Source: Caldilineaceae bacterium (lineage in GTDB: Bacteria > Chloroflexota > Anaerolineae > Caldilineales > Caldilineaceae). Taken from it: 64,000 nt of DNA. Shown piece after piece: positions 17,001 through 25,939 of the stretch. The stretch covers positions 62,001-126,000 of the forward strand of contig JAJDXQ010000034.1 in the NCBI GenBank assembly GCA_022823185.1, written 5' to 3'. A model generated the notes under the pieces. The model was not told the DNA's origin and did no database searches. It saw only the letters and a list, made by a program, of their open reading frames with translations. The number at the start of each line of letters is the position of its first letter. The stretch's first letter is position 1. The translations under genes and the position numbers were made by a program.

Positions 17001-18351
17001 GGACAAACAGGACCATGAGGATGTTGAACATCCCGATTCGGCTGAAATTAACGCTCCAACGGGACGTGGCGATCAGAAAGGCGAGAACCAGCGCGGGGCC
17101 GCGTCCAAATAACTGGCTCCCCGCCAGGTACGCCGCAGGGACCGACAGGACGCCCGTGATGACTGTAGCGAGTCGAACAACAAAGGTAATTTTAGGTAGA
17201 AGCAGGAACAGGAAAGAAATCAGATAAACGTAATGCTCCGGTCCCATCAGCCCGCTAACATAGAGCGGTCGGTAATCCGGGTCGCTCAAAATCCTCTGTG
17301 CTTCCAGCCCTGCCGTCGCCTCGTCGTACCAGGTTCCGGCAGGAAATTCAGAAAGCTGATGAACACGCATAAAGAGACCGATGCAGATGATCAATATCAC
17401 AACCAGCCGATGGCCGGTCGTCCAGGGAGCCGCCGTCGCCGCCTCAGGCTCCGGTGACTGAGCATGCCGGGCATCTGTCTCGGCTCCCGGCGTTCCCTCT
17501 GAATCCCTTATTCTTTCGAACTTCCTTGCCAGCCAAACGCAGCCCACAAAAAGAACGACACTGGACGCATGAAGGATCCAAAATAGGTCCGGAGGACGGT
17601 CCGGGTTGGTCAGAAGTCGTTCCAACGACCACGCCATGGCCGCGCCGGGCAACAACAATATAGGCAGCAGCCAAAGCGGCCGCAGTCTCTGCAGCTGGCC
17701 CAGGCCGAGTGTTGCTGGAACAGGAAACGATGTTCTCTTGCGAAATGCCCACAACGCGAGCAATATTCCCGCGGCGTAGAAGCCAACTGAAGCCAGCGTC
17801 TGCCCTCTCCCGAGCAACCACTGGCCCGCGACCGCGCTGGCGATCGCAAGCACGCCCCAAACCACGTTGGCGCGCACAGTCTCAGCAGGACCATATAGGG
17901 CGGCCTCCCCAGAGGTAATCACATCTGCGGGATCAAGCCCTTCTCTGTCGGCTCCTGGCTTTACCGCGCCATCAGGTTCCTGCGCAAACGGCGTGAACAG
18001 CCTTCCGACGATTTTCCCAAATGATGAGGCTCGCAGCGTTTCCCCTACACGCCCGCGCAGGGCCCCCAACCCTTCCGTGGTTGCGCTGGCCTTGCCCGGG
18101 CTCTCCCCCGCTTCCCCGATCCCGCTCTCCCCGCTGGGGTGCGCCGGCGACGCCGGCTCCTTTCCGGCAAGCGCCGCGCCGCAGGCATGGCAGAATCGCT
18201 GACCAATTCCGCAGACCTCGCCGCACACGGCGCAGATCCTGTGGTCAGCCAACTGTTCTCCGCAATTCTCGCAGAAGTTTGCCCCAGGTCGGTTGGCGTG
18301 GCTGCACGACGGACAGCTCTTTGCGCCGTCGTCTACATCAGTTTTCGACAT
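14041..18351 (-). CDS. Giant zinc-ribbon / GT39-like / double PA14 / NHL membrane protein
   Basis: 1436 aa. Residues 13-60 carry two zinc ribbons (CPSC...CENC and CAVC...CHAC). After an acidic linker come several membrane helices and a GT39 (PMT/ArnT-like) core whose first outer loop holds the Asp-Glu motif WYDEATAGLEAQRIL (about 337). Roughly ten further membrane segments follow to about residue 760. Two PA14-type carbohydrate-binding domains follow (about 860-975 and 1002-1130; GLLGKYYANGNWEG, ELWIDGEPV), then an NHL propeller (about 1187-1436). GT39 enzymes transfer sugars from polyprenyl-phosphate donors on the outer face; PA14 and NHL would sit there and the ribbons in the cytosol. ACAGGA precedes the ATG. 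It belongs to the minus-strand series: 95 bp after the 679-aa paralogue and 83 bp before the small zinc-ribbon/NHL gene. Confidence 0.88.
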   Translation of the reverse strand: MSKTDVDDGAKSCPSCSHANRPGANFCENCGEQLADHRICAVCGEVCGIGQRFCHACGAALAGKEPASPAHPSGESGIGEAGESPGKASATTEGLGALRGRVGETLRASSFGKIVGRLFTPFAQEPDGAVKPGADREGLDPADVITSGEAALYGPAETVRANVVWGVLAIASAVAGQWLLGRGQTLASVGFYAAGILLALWAFRKRTSFPVPATLGLGQLQRLRPLWLLPILLLPGAAMAWSLERLLTNPDRPPDLFWILHASSVVLFVGCVWLARKFERIRDSEGTPGAETDARHAQSPEPEAATAAPWTTGHRLVVILIICIGLFMRVHQLSEFPAGTWYDEATAGLEAQRILSDPDYRPLYVSGLMGPEHYVYLISFLFLLLPKITFVVRLATVITGVLSVPAAYLAGSQLFGRGPALVLAFLIATSRWSVNFSRIGMFNILMVLFVLLGIGLLLKALRRGRLTDYMWAGLFLGFGLNTYYAFQLFLAVVGIFLLYFFVTNWNHLLARWKGLVLLAMGVTLFLAPLATFAFARLDRYLERTRTVSIFEEYPEEQVWGKVRESAVTHLLMYNVRGDPNGRHNLPGEPMLAPITGALLALGLALSFSRIWRPRFLLLILWFFGLMAGGIFALSFEAPQSLRAIGTMPAAYLLALLPLALLWQNWRVASYYWLHREGGNEAAGSSTGRHIFPNGARISERFWQAFHWQAMPVVVMAVLAAAAGTYSYRTYFLRQMNDFAVWNAYSTGETIAATVVAEHVGRDDTDVYLTSHYAGHPSVRFIGSSVPFYQAVDYTATLPMPLSPERDALFLMDPERRNFFEQARSFYPGGEFVEHKAPFGGPTVLYEIRLRPSDIASIQGMHVAYYEGEDWTGEPVKVERQATVAADWSREAPVAGPFSAEWRGILNVEKYGPHKLVLRAPGPAELYVNEELAARIGGEAGVGETGGGQEATAALNLALGLHRLRVRAVGGEGPISLSWQRPGEEAQIVPSSTLHVPPVASTGLLGKYYANGNWEGTPAFARIDPQINLYFHDIPLPRPYTVEWEGKLAVPHDGVYRLGIESIDESELWIDGEPVAASPEPNQYDEESVRLTAGLHDIRIRYVARTSHYHVNLHWAPPGQDRTIVQSAALVPPQGSYDHLSVEDLAIFDRGTGEMLAGLPLDFTPLPREGTETPAFETVSDALQRPRGVAAANDRLYVVDPAQKSLFVLDSGGRELVQVRRSNRRFGEPVDVAADALGNVYVLDAGDGGQVSVHDADGDFIRVIPLPEDSMDRSRGIDVDQLGRIWVAMTPALAVAAFDEEGRELARISTALQGGDFQPVDVAYMNDEAVYVTTVGTTALIRFSLSGEPSGIWPLAPANSVDGPHLALGGDGTLYITQPELGQYLSLAGDEGKEIQIWILPASSPIRKLVGVDAGSGGEVVLTDSENGRVYLVPAPP

Positions 18352-18445
18352 ATTCCTGTAAAGTCTGGCCTCAGGTGCTCCATCGCCAGTCCACTGCCCC
18401 CATCAATTCTTCACAAGCGGCCGCGTTTGCGACACACATCCCCAA

Positions 18446-20464
18446 TTACTCCTTCACATGATAGATGGCATACACCGGCTGCTCTCCCTCGTCAACGATC
18501 AGTTCGCCGCCAGGATACAGTTCCATGATCCTGTCGACCTCCTCCATGTAACTGCCTTCCAGAACGTAAGTGACCGGTCCCCTGTCGAGCCTCTCCAGAT
18601 CAAAGACCCCATACTCTCGCGAGCGGTCTACCCCTCTGCTATCCGGGTACAGGAACTGAATCGTCTCGTAGCCAAACCTGCGACGCCCTGAATAATAGTA
18701 AATCGTCCCGGGCTCCTCAAAGGAATGGGCCGCTTCAAGCGCTTCCAGGTAGTCGTCCGCAAATGTCCACCTGAAAGTCGGCGAGTTGGGCAGTTGGTTA
18801 AAGTAGTAATTGAGGTTCCAGAGGCTGCTGCCCATCAGTACAAGCAGCAAAGAGCTGACAGCCGCAGCCTGCCCCCACCTCCCACCATGGCGCTTGGCGA
18901 ACTGCGAAATCGTCGCTGCCGCAACGCCCGCCAGCCCAAACACCCAGGGAATTGCAGTGATGCTGCGCCGCATCGAACCCGCTGATGGATCCGTAAACAC
19001 CAGACCCGACAGGGCTGCAACGACAACCAGCGCTGCCAGGAGATGAGGCGGGCTGCGCCATTTCCGAATCGACACAATCAGCCCAACATACGCCAGCGAA
19101 GCCATGCCCGGATCCAGGGCCCCCGCGCCGCCAATCCCAACCACGCCGTCCAGCCGCGGGTTGCTCACGAGCAGCATATAGGATTCCCAAACGCGCCCGG
19201 CCAGAAATCCCGCCTTCTCCGCCATTCCCTCCGCGTTCACGTATTCGTGAAACGCAAAGACCGTCTTCTCGTTCATGCGTCCGAAGTAAACTTCCGGCGA
19301 GCGGATCGCGAACAGAAGAACCGGCCCGGCAGTGATGAGAGCCCCGGCAGCCAGTGGCAAGAGCGGCTGAAGTTTCCTCCGCAGCGGATCACTCTGCAAA
19401 AGGAGAAAAATCACGATGGCCGCGCCGACAGCCCCCAGGAACGTCGGAAACGCGAAATACGTGTATGGAACCAGTCCCAGCAGCCCGCCAGCGACCACCC
19501 AACTCCATAGGTTTCCGCGGCGCTCCTGATGCGGACCTGCGTCGAGTGACCTCATCGCCCAAAGCAGGCCGGCCGCGGCAACAGTGGACGCAAACGCCAG
19601 GGGCGCCACCCCAAACCCCAACCGGCTGAAGTGAACGTGCCAGTAACTCACCGTCAGCGCAGTCGTGCCGAAGAGCGCCACCCAGCGGCCAAATCCCACA
19701 CGCAGCAATAAATGGGCCGCAGGTATCGTCGCGATGCCAAAAAGCCCGATCGAAAGCCGCACTGCAAAAATTGAGGCGTCAAGGAGCCGGATCGTCAGGG
19801 CCGTCACGTAGAATGGACCTGTCAACTGCCCCAAAGCCGAGGAGGTGTACGGCCCAATCCATCCCTCCTCCAGGATTCGCAGACCTTCGATGCCAGTCCA
19901 CGCCTCATCGCCGTGAAACCCTGCCGGCAACGATTCAAGCCGGTAAACACGAAGAAACGCGCCGGCTATCGTAAGGAGCAGGACCGCGATGAGCTCCCAC
20001 CAGTTGCGAAGGGTCCATTCCCTCAGGAACGACCCCGTCCATCGCCAATGCGGGTAGGGCGTGTACCATACAAGACCCTTGTCCAGAACCTTTCTGAAAT
20101 AGTCCGCAAGGTCATGTCTGAGGCTGCGCGCGAACAATCCTTCCCGGCCGCCGCCCGCTGCCGTGCCCCCGACAGGAAAACCTGAACTCTCTTCGTCGAG
20201 AGTGGCCCCGCAAATGTCACAGTACCTGTGACCACCGGGATTCTCTTCGCCGCAAGTCGGGCATCTTACTTCCAATGGAAGTCCGCAGCGTCCACAGAAA
20301 CCGGCGTTGGCGCGATTCTTGAGCCCGCAGGACCTGCAGAGCCAAGGTTCTATTTTGGCGCCAATCGGGCCCCGTTCACTTGATGGGAATGCCAAGATGA
20401 TGTGACCATGAGGCGGCGTGCCAGGCACAGCCCGAAGGCAAAGCCAAAGGTCAAAAAGGGCCAT
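18446..20464 (-). CDS. Zinc-ribbon GT39-like membrane glycosyltransferase
   Basis: About 672 aa from ATG 20462-20464; GTG at 20485 is an alternative, and the segment before the first ribbon is unconserved, so the real start could be further in. N-terminal double zinc ribbon: CRSCG/CGRCG then CPTCGEE/CDICGATL. Next, membrane helices from about residue 160 and the GT39 first-loop acid motif GFHGDEAWTGIEGLRIL, with a dozen hydrophobic segments to about 560 and a short outer tail. It lacks PA14 and NHL domains. The outer tail ends in a hydrolase-free, Tyr-rich segment. Probable role: transfer of a sugar from a lipid-phosphate donor to a surface acceptor. It starts about 50-70 bp after the Agl23-like gene. 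Confidence 0.83.
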   Translation of the reverse strand: MALFDLWLCLRAVPGTPPHGHIILAFPSSERGPIGAKIEPWLCRSCGLKNRANAGFCGRCGLPLEVRCPTCGEENPGGHRYCDICGATLDEESSGFPVGGTAAGGGREGLFARSLRHDLADYFRKVLDKGLVWYTPYPHWRWTGSFLREWTLRNWWELIAVLLLTIAGAFLRVYRLESLPAGFHGDEAWTGIEGLRILEEGWIGPYTSSALGQLTGPFYVTALTIRLLDASIFAVRLSIGLFGIATIPAAHLLLRVGFGRWVALFGTTALTVSYWHVHFSRLGFGVAPLAFASTVAAAGLLWAMRSLDAGPHQERRGNLWSWVVAGGLLGLVPYTYFAFPTFLGAVGAAIVIFLLLQSDPLRRKLQPLLPLAAGALITAGPVLLFAIRSPEVYFGRMNEKTVFAFHEYVNAEGMAEKAGFLAGRVWESYMLLVSNPRLDGVVGIGGAGALDPGMASLAYVGLIVSIRKWRSPPHLLAALVVVAALSGLVFTDPSAGSMRRSITAIPWVFGLAGVAAATISQFAKRHGGRWGQAAAVSSLLLVLMGSSLWNLNYYFNQLPNSPTFRWTFADDYLEALEAAHSFEEPGTIYYYSGRRRFGYETIQFLYPDSRGVDRSREYGVFDLERLDRGPVTYVLEGSYMEEVDRIMELYPGGELIVDEGEQPVYAIYHVKE

Positions 20465-20533
20465 TCCCCCTGGCAGCTTGATCACCCGTAGCGATTGTAA
20501 CAGTCGCCTTCGTCTGGCTGGTCGACCAAAGTG

Positions 20534-23500
20534 TTACTGAATCGAAAAAACGAGAATCCGGCTGTTGTCCGCGTCAGCAATCAGCAACTCGCCTGTCAAC
20601 GGATCAACTGCGAGTCCCGTTGGCCTGGCGAAGCGGTTGAGGTCCGCGCCGTATGTCCCAAAGCTTGCCCGCACAGTGCCGCCGGATGAAATCTCGAAAA
20701 TCTGCGCAAACTGCGGGTCAGTCGCATAGACCGTGCCGTCCGCCCCCGCCGCAACATACGGCTTATCCCAAATGTCCTGGCTATCCCACGTAGGCATCGG
20801 CCACTCAAACAGCGGTACGAGCTCCGATGAAAGAACCTGAATTCGCCGGTTCCAGGCATCGCTTACCAGGACATTTCCGGTCGTCGGATGGACGGCAACG
20901 TCTACCGGCTCCTCGAAGTGACCCAGTACAATCCCGCCCCCTCCAACCTGCCGCATCGCCTCCCCCGAAGCTGTAAACTCCAGAACCCGCTTGTTGCCCG
21001 TATCTGCAACCAGGAGGCTGCCCGCCGGTGTCACCGCCAGGCCTCGAGGCCCAAAGAGCGAATACGGGTCCCCGCCCTCTTCCGTGACTACGTTGAAAGC
21101 GCCCCATTTGCGCAGGAAATTCCCTTCGCGGTCAAATGCCTGAATTCGTCCGTTCCACGTATCGGCTACGAAAATCGTGCCGTCTTGCCCCACCGCGATC
21201 CCCCAGGGTTCGCGAAACTGACCGTCGCCAAGCTCCAGGGGGCCGGCGCCATCCGGATCAATGCAACCCCCTCCCTCGCCATCCGCAATGAAGCAGGTGC
21301 CGCCGAAGGCCAGGCGAAATGTGCTGTCCGCGTTCAGAACGACCACCCGATTGTTGCCCGTGTCCAGAATGTACCGCAGCCCATCAAAGCCGACCGCAAC
21401 CGCCCGCGGCGTCACCAACGGCAGGTCCCCGTATACGCCGCTGTAGACCCGGCTGGCGGTTCGTTCAATCTCCTCATAGTCGAAAACAGGGGACGCGCCT
21501 GACGCCCTCTCCGCCAGCGGCGCCACATTCAAATCCCAGACAATGTCCGCGATATCCTTGTCAACGTACATGCGGAAATCATGACGGTGCGGCCACTCCG
21601 TAAGCGTGCGATCCGGATGGTTACGGAAGAAGAAAATCTGCCACAGACGGCTGCGGCGCTCCGGATCTGTCAGTGCCCCCCAAATCTGTTCAAGCGTTAA
21701 CCCCCTGGATTTCTCGCCGTCCCACTCCCCCTTGTAACTCTCCTCAGGCCACCAGACGAGCCGGTAGTTGCGGCTGACATAATCGCGGGCGACATAAGGC
21801 TCAACCTTCTCATAGTTCTTCTTCCCGACCAGAATGATTGGAGCGCTCATCGCGTCATTCGTGGGGTTCGCTCCATAGAAAATGTGGTTGGGATAAAACC
21901 GCATATACCAGGTCATTGGCCAGGCAACGTCGTCATCATATGAAATGACTATCTCGCGTTCCCCGACCGTCCTTTCGCTTATCGTCTCAATCTCCTGCAA
22001 GGCCCGCTTCACGTCCGGCGCGGCGTGCGCATAGACCAGGTATTCAGTCGCCATGTCATAGTTGACATAGGTCAACAAAAAAGAGAATCGGACCGTAAGC
22101 AGAAGCAGCATGGCAAACGCGGTCACCGCAGTCAACCGCAACGCCAGCCTCCAACTGATGCGCTGCAATACCAGCCAGACCAGATACGAGAGCCCCCCCG
22201 CCAGGCCGGCGGCAAAAATGAATCGAACAGTCCGCGCCAGTTCATCAACGCTCCTCCCTCCTGCAGGGAGCGAGCCGATCAAAGACACCACAACCAGCGC
22301 CGCACAAGGGAACAGTGCCAGCAACCACCAGGTCTGCGTTTCCCGCACTCTTTTCCAGTCGATACGTCCCAGGAACTGTGCCCCCCACCAGCCTCCCATG
22401 AGCGCCATCGGCTGCGTCATGTGTGTCGTCAACCAGGGCATCTTTTCTCCCGCGTAGGAATAGGCCAACCAGGCGCCCACGCCCCACCAGGCGAAAAACA
22501 TGACCACATAGGGCCGCACGACCAAGGCGCCCCGTTCAGCTTCGCGGCCGTCTTTCCTCCCGGCGCTGCCCTTTTTCGTACCCCCGTTCGACGCCCCCTG
22601 TCCCCCTTCTTCGGCTGCCACCCAACCGCCCTGCCGCACCATCTGCGCAAGAAGCGCCAGCCCGCCAATGCTCAGCAAAAGGGGAAGGAATTCATAGAGC
22701 AGACCCTGCATTATGTAGTAGTACCAGGGCTGGCTACCCCGCTGGACCTCCTGCTGAGCAAGCCAGTAGCCCAGGCTGCCCACAACGCCCGTAGCGAGTC
22801 CATCGACCGGATTGGTGAAAAACGTCGTGAACAGGAGAATCTCGATCGCCCAAAACAGGCCCATCAGAGTAGCCCAGCTGCCGAACGTTATCCTCCCTCC
22901 CTGTTTGCCCCCGCCTCCTCGTCCGCCTCTCGCTTCATCCGGTCTCTCCGGACCAAACCAAAAGAACGCGATGATTCCGCTGATGCCTGTCATCAACAGA
23001 ACCAGCGCAGCTGACCTTGAAAGGTCCTGGGCCGTACTGTACGCCAGCGCATCCCAGCCGAGAAGCAGGTGTCCTAATGGCGCAACAAATGGCAACACAA
23101 GCGTAAGGAAGAGAACCGCAAGGTCACCAAACGCGCTTCCGCGCAGCTGCTCCTGACCCTTCCACCATCGCCACAGCGCAACCGCCACCAGAAAGGCCCC
23201 GAAAATCGCGCCGGACATGAACTGATTTTCCTTGCTGGCAAATCCGAGCGCCATCACCGTTACGGTAAGATAGAGCCACTTCGACTTCCTCTCTTCGACG
23301 TATCGGAACATGAAATATACCCATAGCATCGAAAAGAAGACGATATAGATATCGTTCCGAATGTAACGGCTGTGAAAGAGAATGCTTGGACTGAATAGAA
23401 GGAGCAGCGCCGTCAATAGCGCACCCATTCGCCCGATCCAGCGCCGGTAAAACCATGCCGCAATGATGGTCCCAATGCCGGCCAGCGCCGGCATGACGCG

Positions 23501-23956
23501 CGCCGTCGCATCGCTGACGCCAAGCAAAAAGTAGACGAACGCGTTGGCGTGGAAAAGGAACGGGCCGTGCATCATGGGGTTGTGCTGATAACTGCCGCTC
23601 CGATACAGGTCGAGAGAATAGACCGCATGCAGACTCTCATCGTGGCTCATGCCGCGATCGCCCAGACCATAGAACCGGCTGACAATCGCTGTGAGCACGA
23701 TCGCCGCCCATGCCCACGTCTCCCAGTTGGCCCGTAAGTGCGCAACCAACTCTGAATCCAGAATCGCGGTCGACGCCCTTTCCGCCTCAGAAGGCTCGGA
23801 CGCCCCCTCCGCCTCTCCCTGTAAAGCCTCGCCCTGCAAAGCCTCGCCCTGTTCAGTTTCCTGATCCCCAGTTAGAGGAGTGGCGAAAGAGGCATCATGG
23901 GTTTCGTTCCCCATCCCCTTCTCCTTGTCCTGCTCCTCGCCCTGTCCTTCAACCAT
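20534..23956 (-). CDS. Agl23-type (TIGR03663-like) membrane protein with C-terminal NHL propeller
   Basis: 1140 aa. An acidic N-terminal tail (about 1-85, with ALQGE repeated) precedes the first membrane helix. The first outer loop has GMSHDESLHAVYSLDLYR and HNPMMHGPFLFH, characteristic of the family named for archaeal flippase-associated protein Agl23 and also common in Chloroflexota. It is related to GT39/GT-C enzymes. About 12 membrane segments run to about 650, then an outer soluble region, and an NHL propeller (about 840-1140) with DTGNNRVVVLNAD, ADTWNGRIQAFDREG, ADTGNKRVLEF and SDAWNRRIQVL. GGGAGAGG six bases before the ATG supports the start. It begins 3 bp after the stop of the preceding gene, so tight coupling is likely. 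Expected role: lipid-linked sugar handling for surface glycans. Confidence 0.87.
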   Translation of the reverse strand: MVEGQGEEQDKEKGMGNETHDASFATPLTGDQETEQGEALQGEALQGEAEGASEPSEAERASTAILDSELVAHLRANWETWAWAAIVLTAIVSRFYGLGDRGMSHDESLHAVYSLDLYRSGSYQHNPMMHGPFLFHANAFVYFLLGVSDATARVMPALAGIGTIIAAWFYRRWIGRMGALLTALLLLFSPSILFHSRYIRNDIYIVFFSMLWVYFMFRYVEERKSKWLYLTVTVMALGFASKENQFMSGAIFGAFLVAVALWRWWKGQEQLRGSAFGDLAVLFLTLVLPFVAPLGHLLLGWDALAYSTAQDLSRSAALVLLMTGISGIIAFFWFGPERPDEARGGRGGGGKQGGRITFGSWATLMGLFWAIEILLFTTFFTNPVDGLATGVVGSLGYWLAQQEVQRGSQPWYYYIMQGLLYEFLPLLLSIGGLALLAQMVRQGGWVAAEEGGQGASNGGTKKGSAGRKDGREAERGALVVRPYVVMFFAWWGVGAWLAYSYAGEKMPWLTTHMTQPMALMGGWWGAQFLGRIDWKRVRETQTWWLLALFPCAALVVVSLIGSLPAGGRSVDELARTVRFIFAAGLAGGLSYLVWLVLQRISWRLALRLTAVTAFAMLLLLTVRFSFLLTYVNYDMATEYLVYAHAAPDVKRALQEIETISERTVGEREIVISYDDDVAWPMTWYMRFYPNHIFYGANPTNDAMSAPIILVGKKNYEKVEPYVARDYVSRNYRLVWWPEESYKGEWDGEKSRGLTLEQIWGALTDPERRSRLWQIFFFRNHPDRTLTEWPHRHDFRMYVDKDIADIVWDLNVAPLAERASGASPVFDYEEIERTASRVYSGVYGDLPLVTPRAVAVGFDGLRYILDTGNNRVVVLNADSTFRLAFGGTCFIADGEGGGCIDPDGAGPLELGDGQFREPWGIAVGQDGTIFVADTWNGRIQAFDREGNFLRKWGAFNVVTEEGGDPYSLFGPRGLAVTPAGSLLVADTGNKRVLEFTASGEAMRQVGGGGIVLGHFEEPVDVAVHPTTGNVLVSDAWNRRIQVLSSELVPLFEWPMPTWDSQDIWDKPYVAAGADGTVYATDPQFAQIFEISSGGTVRASFGTYGADLNRFARPTGLAVDPLTGELLIADADNSRILVFSIQ

Positions 23957-23959
23957 TGT

Positions 23960-25912
23960 CTACCTCTCCCTTAACACCCAAAGCTCGACCTCCTGCCGCG
24001 CCGGCGCGCTGCCGGAATAATTCCGCCTCTCGCGAAACAACATCCAACGCATCAAGTTCCCCAATCTGTCCAACTCCGTCGGCAGCCAACGCTCTATCGT
24101 CGTATAGCTGCTCCCAATGTAGCCCCCCGGCAACTGCGCTCTCTCCCCTGCGCCCCATGCCCCGACAGGAACGACAATCAACGCGCCTTCCTCTACCTCA
24201 GCCGGATTGATCCCCGTCTGCAAGCGCAGATTGCGCATGGCCCGCAGAGTCCAACCATAATAGGGCAGCTCAGCTGACTCTGCCTGGAGGTAAACCCGCG
24301 CTTCCGTCGGGTCCCCCGTCCGGAGTGAACTGAGTCGTTGAATGTCCTCCGCCAGAAGGGCCATCCCCCGATCCCCCTTCTCGGCAAAGAGCGTGCGACT
24401 GTGATCGGATTCCGGCCGCAGATTCAACATCCAGCTGCTGCTGGCCTGGGCCAGGAACAACGCGATAAACGCCAGATGGCCAAATACCTGGCTGCTGGCG
24501 CGCAAACCCGACCACCAGACAAAAAACGCGCCCAGCGCTGGGATCAGCAAGTAGAACACAGTCAGTCGCGAGTCAAATGAACCATCTTGCAGCGCGTCAG
24601 TTACGTTTCCTGTCCAGAAAAACGCCGTAACCAGGAGCGCGCCCATTGTGACGAACGCCGGCAGCCGTGCGTCATTCTGAACCAGCAAGTTCGGCGGGGC
24701 CAGACGCAAAAGACTGGTCGCCGTCTCCGCGGCCAGCAACAACAGTGGCAACCCAAGCGCCAGCAGACTCAGCGGCGTAACCCCGGGCAACAGCGCCAGC
24801 GCAATCCCCCAGGCCGCGCCCGCAACCAGCACGCGCAACCACTGTCGGTCGACCTCAGCCTGGCTCTCCGTCGCGGCGCCATCGCCAGACCTTCCAACTC
24901 CACCCCCAGTGCTCCTTGTAAAGAATCGAGTGCGATACAGTGCGATCACGGCGCCTGCGCCGCCAAAAAAGAGAACGAATGGCTCATCAACGAGCAACCT
25001 CAGCAATGACCAGTTCGCAGAGTATGCCAGATCAGCGGTGGCGACCCCTCCCATTCCGGACCCGCCCAACACGTGAGCAACCGCAACCCCAAGGCTGCTT
25101 CCTATGCCTGCCAATCCCGATACGTTCGCGAAGAACGCTGTGCCTCCCAGCGCGACTGTCCCCAACCCAATCAGCGCGGCTTGACTGCGCTCGCGCGGCC
25201 CAAGCATCGCGAGCAAACCGCCGCCGCGCAAAAACAGGGCGTACAATAACGGCGGCAGCAAGAGCCACGACAACGGGCCGCTGATCAAGAACAATCCGCC
25301 GACCGCCGCGAGCCGCCTGATCCGGGGGTATCCCCCACTTGAATTGAACAGGCCAGCCAGCAGCAGCACACCTGTCAACGCCGAAAGGGCCGCGCCGTCG
25401 GCCAGCCGGCTGAACGAGAGCAACCAGGGGTCGAACGCAAACAAGACCGCCGCCATCAGAGCGCCGCCCCGCCCCATCCGCGCGCGCAGTGGCCAGGCCG
25501 CCAGCGCCAGCGCGGCCCCCGCGCACGCTGGCGCAAACCGGGCCCAGAAATTCCCGCCCCCGCCAGTCAACAGGAAAAGCGCTCGCTGCAATGTGTACAA
25601 CAGAGGGCTGGCAGCAGGCGGCGGCGTCGGAATACTGCTTCCCGCCAAAGTCCCCGCAGAGTGGTCCAGCCAGACAGGCCAAATTTGAGCGGCTTCCCGC
25701 GGCGAGATCGCGTTCAGGTCGCCCAAAGAAGAGAGACGCAAGGCCAGCGCCGTAACAAAGAGTAAGGCGTACAGTCCATGTTCGACTGTCGCCCCCCTTC
25801 CAGGCGAACCCGCCTCGATCGCAGCGCCGTGCAGGTCCGCAGTTGGCTGCCCGCCAGTCGCAACTGTCTCTTCTTTTTTTCGTTCCGTCGCAAATTCTTC
25901 ACTCGCCTGCAA
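23960..25912 (-). CDS. GT39-like polytopic membrane glycosyltransferase
   Basis: 650 aa. A charged 40-residue N-terminus precedes about 12 hydrophobic segments. The first loop LGDLNAISPREAAQIWPVWLDHSAG replaces the usual Asp-Glu of GT39 enzymes with Arg-Glu, so one acidic catalytic residue appears missing. The middle is very Gly/Ala/Leu-rich. The soluble tail (about 500-650) resembles the outer C-terminal domain of ArnT-like proteins. The start is TTG with AGAGG seven bases upstream; no ATG is available before the first helix. It begins 27 bp after the DUF2298 gene and ends 3 bp before the Agl23-like gene. It may be a non-catalytic or altered-specificity member of the set. Confidence 0.75.
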   Translation of the reverse strand: MQASEEFATERKKEETVATGGQPTADLHGAAIEAGSPGRGATVEHGLYALLFVTALALRLSSLGDLNAISPREAAQIWPVWLDHSAGTLAGSSIPTPPPAASPLLYTLQRALFLLTGGGGNFWARFAPACAGAALALAAWPLRARMGRGGALMAAVLFAFDPWLLSFSRLADGAALSALTGVLLLAGLFNSSGGYPRIRRLAAVGGLFLISGPLSWLLLPPLLYALFLRGGGLLAMLGPRERSQAALIGLGTVALGGTAFFANVSGLAGIGSSLGVAVAHVLGGSGMGGVATADLAYSANWSLLRLLVDEPFVLFFGGAGAVIALYRTRFFTRSTGGGVGRSGDGAATESQAEVDRQWLRVLVAGAAWGIALALLPGVTPLSLLALGLPLLLLAAETATSLLRLAPPNLLVQNDARLPAFVTMGALLVTAFFWTGNVTDALQDGSFDSRLTVFYLLIPALGAFFVWWSGLRASSQVFGHLAFIALFLAQASSSWMLNLRPESDHSRTLFAEKGDRGMALLAEDIQRLSSLRTGDPTEARVYLQAESAELPYYGWTLRAMRNLRLQTGINPAEVEEGALIVVPVGAWGAGERAQLPGGYIGSSYTTIERWLPTELDRLGNLMRWMLFRERRNYSGSAPARQEVELWVLRER

Positions 25913-25939
25913 GTCTGAACCTCTGCTTCTAATCCTCTG

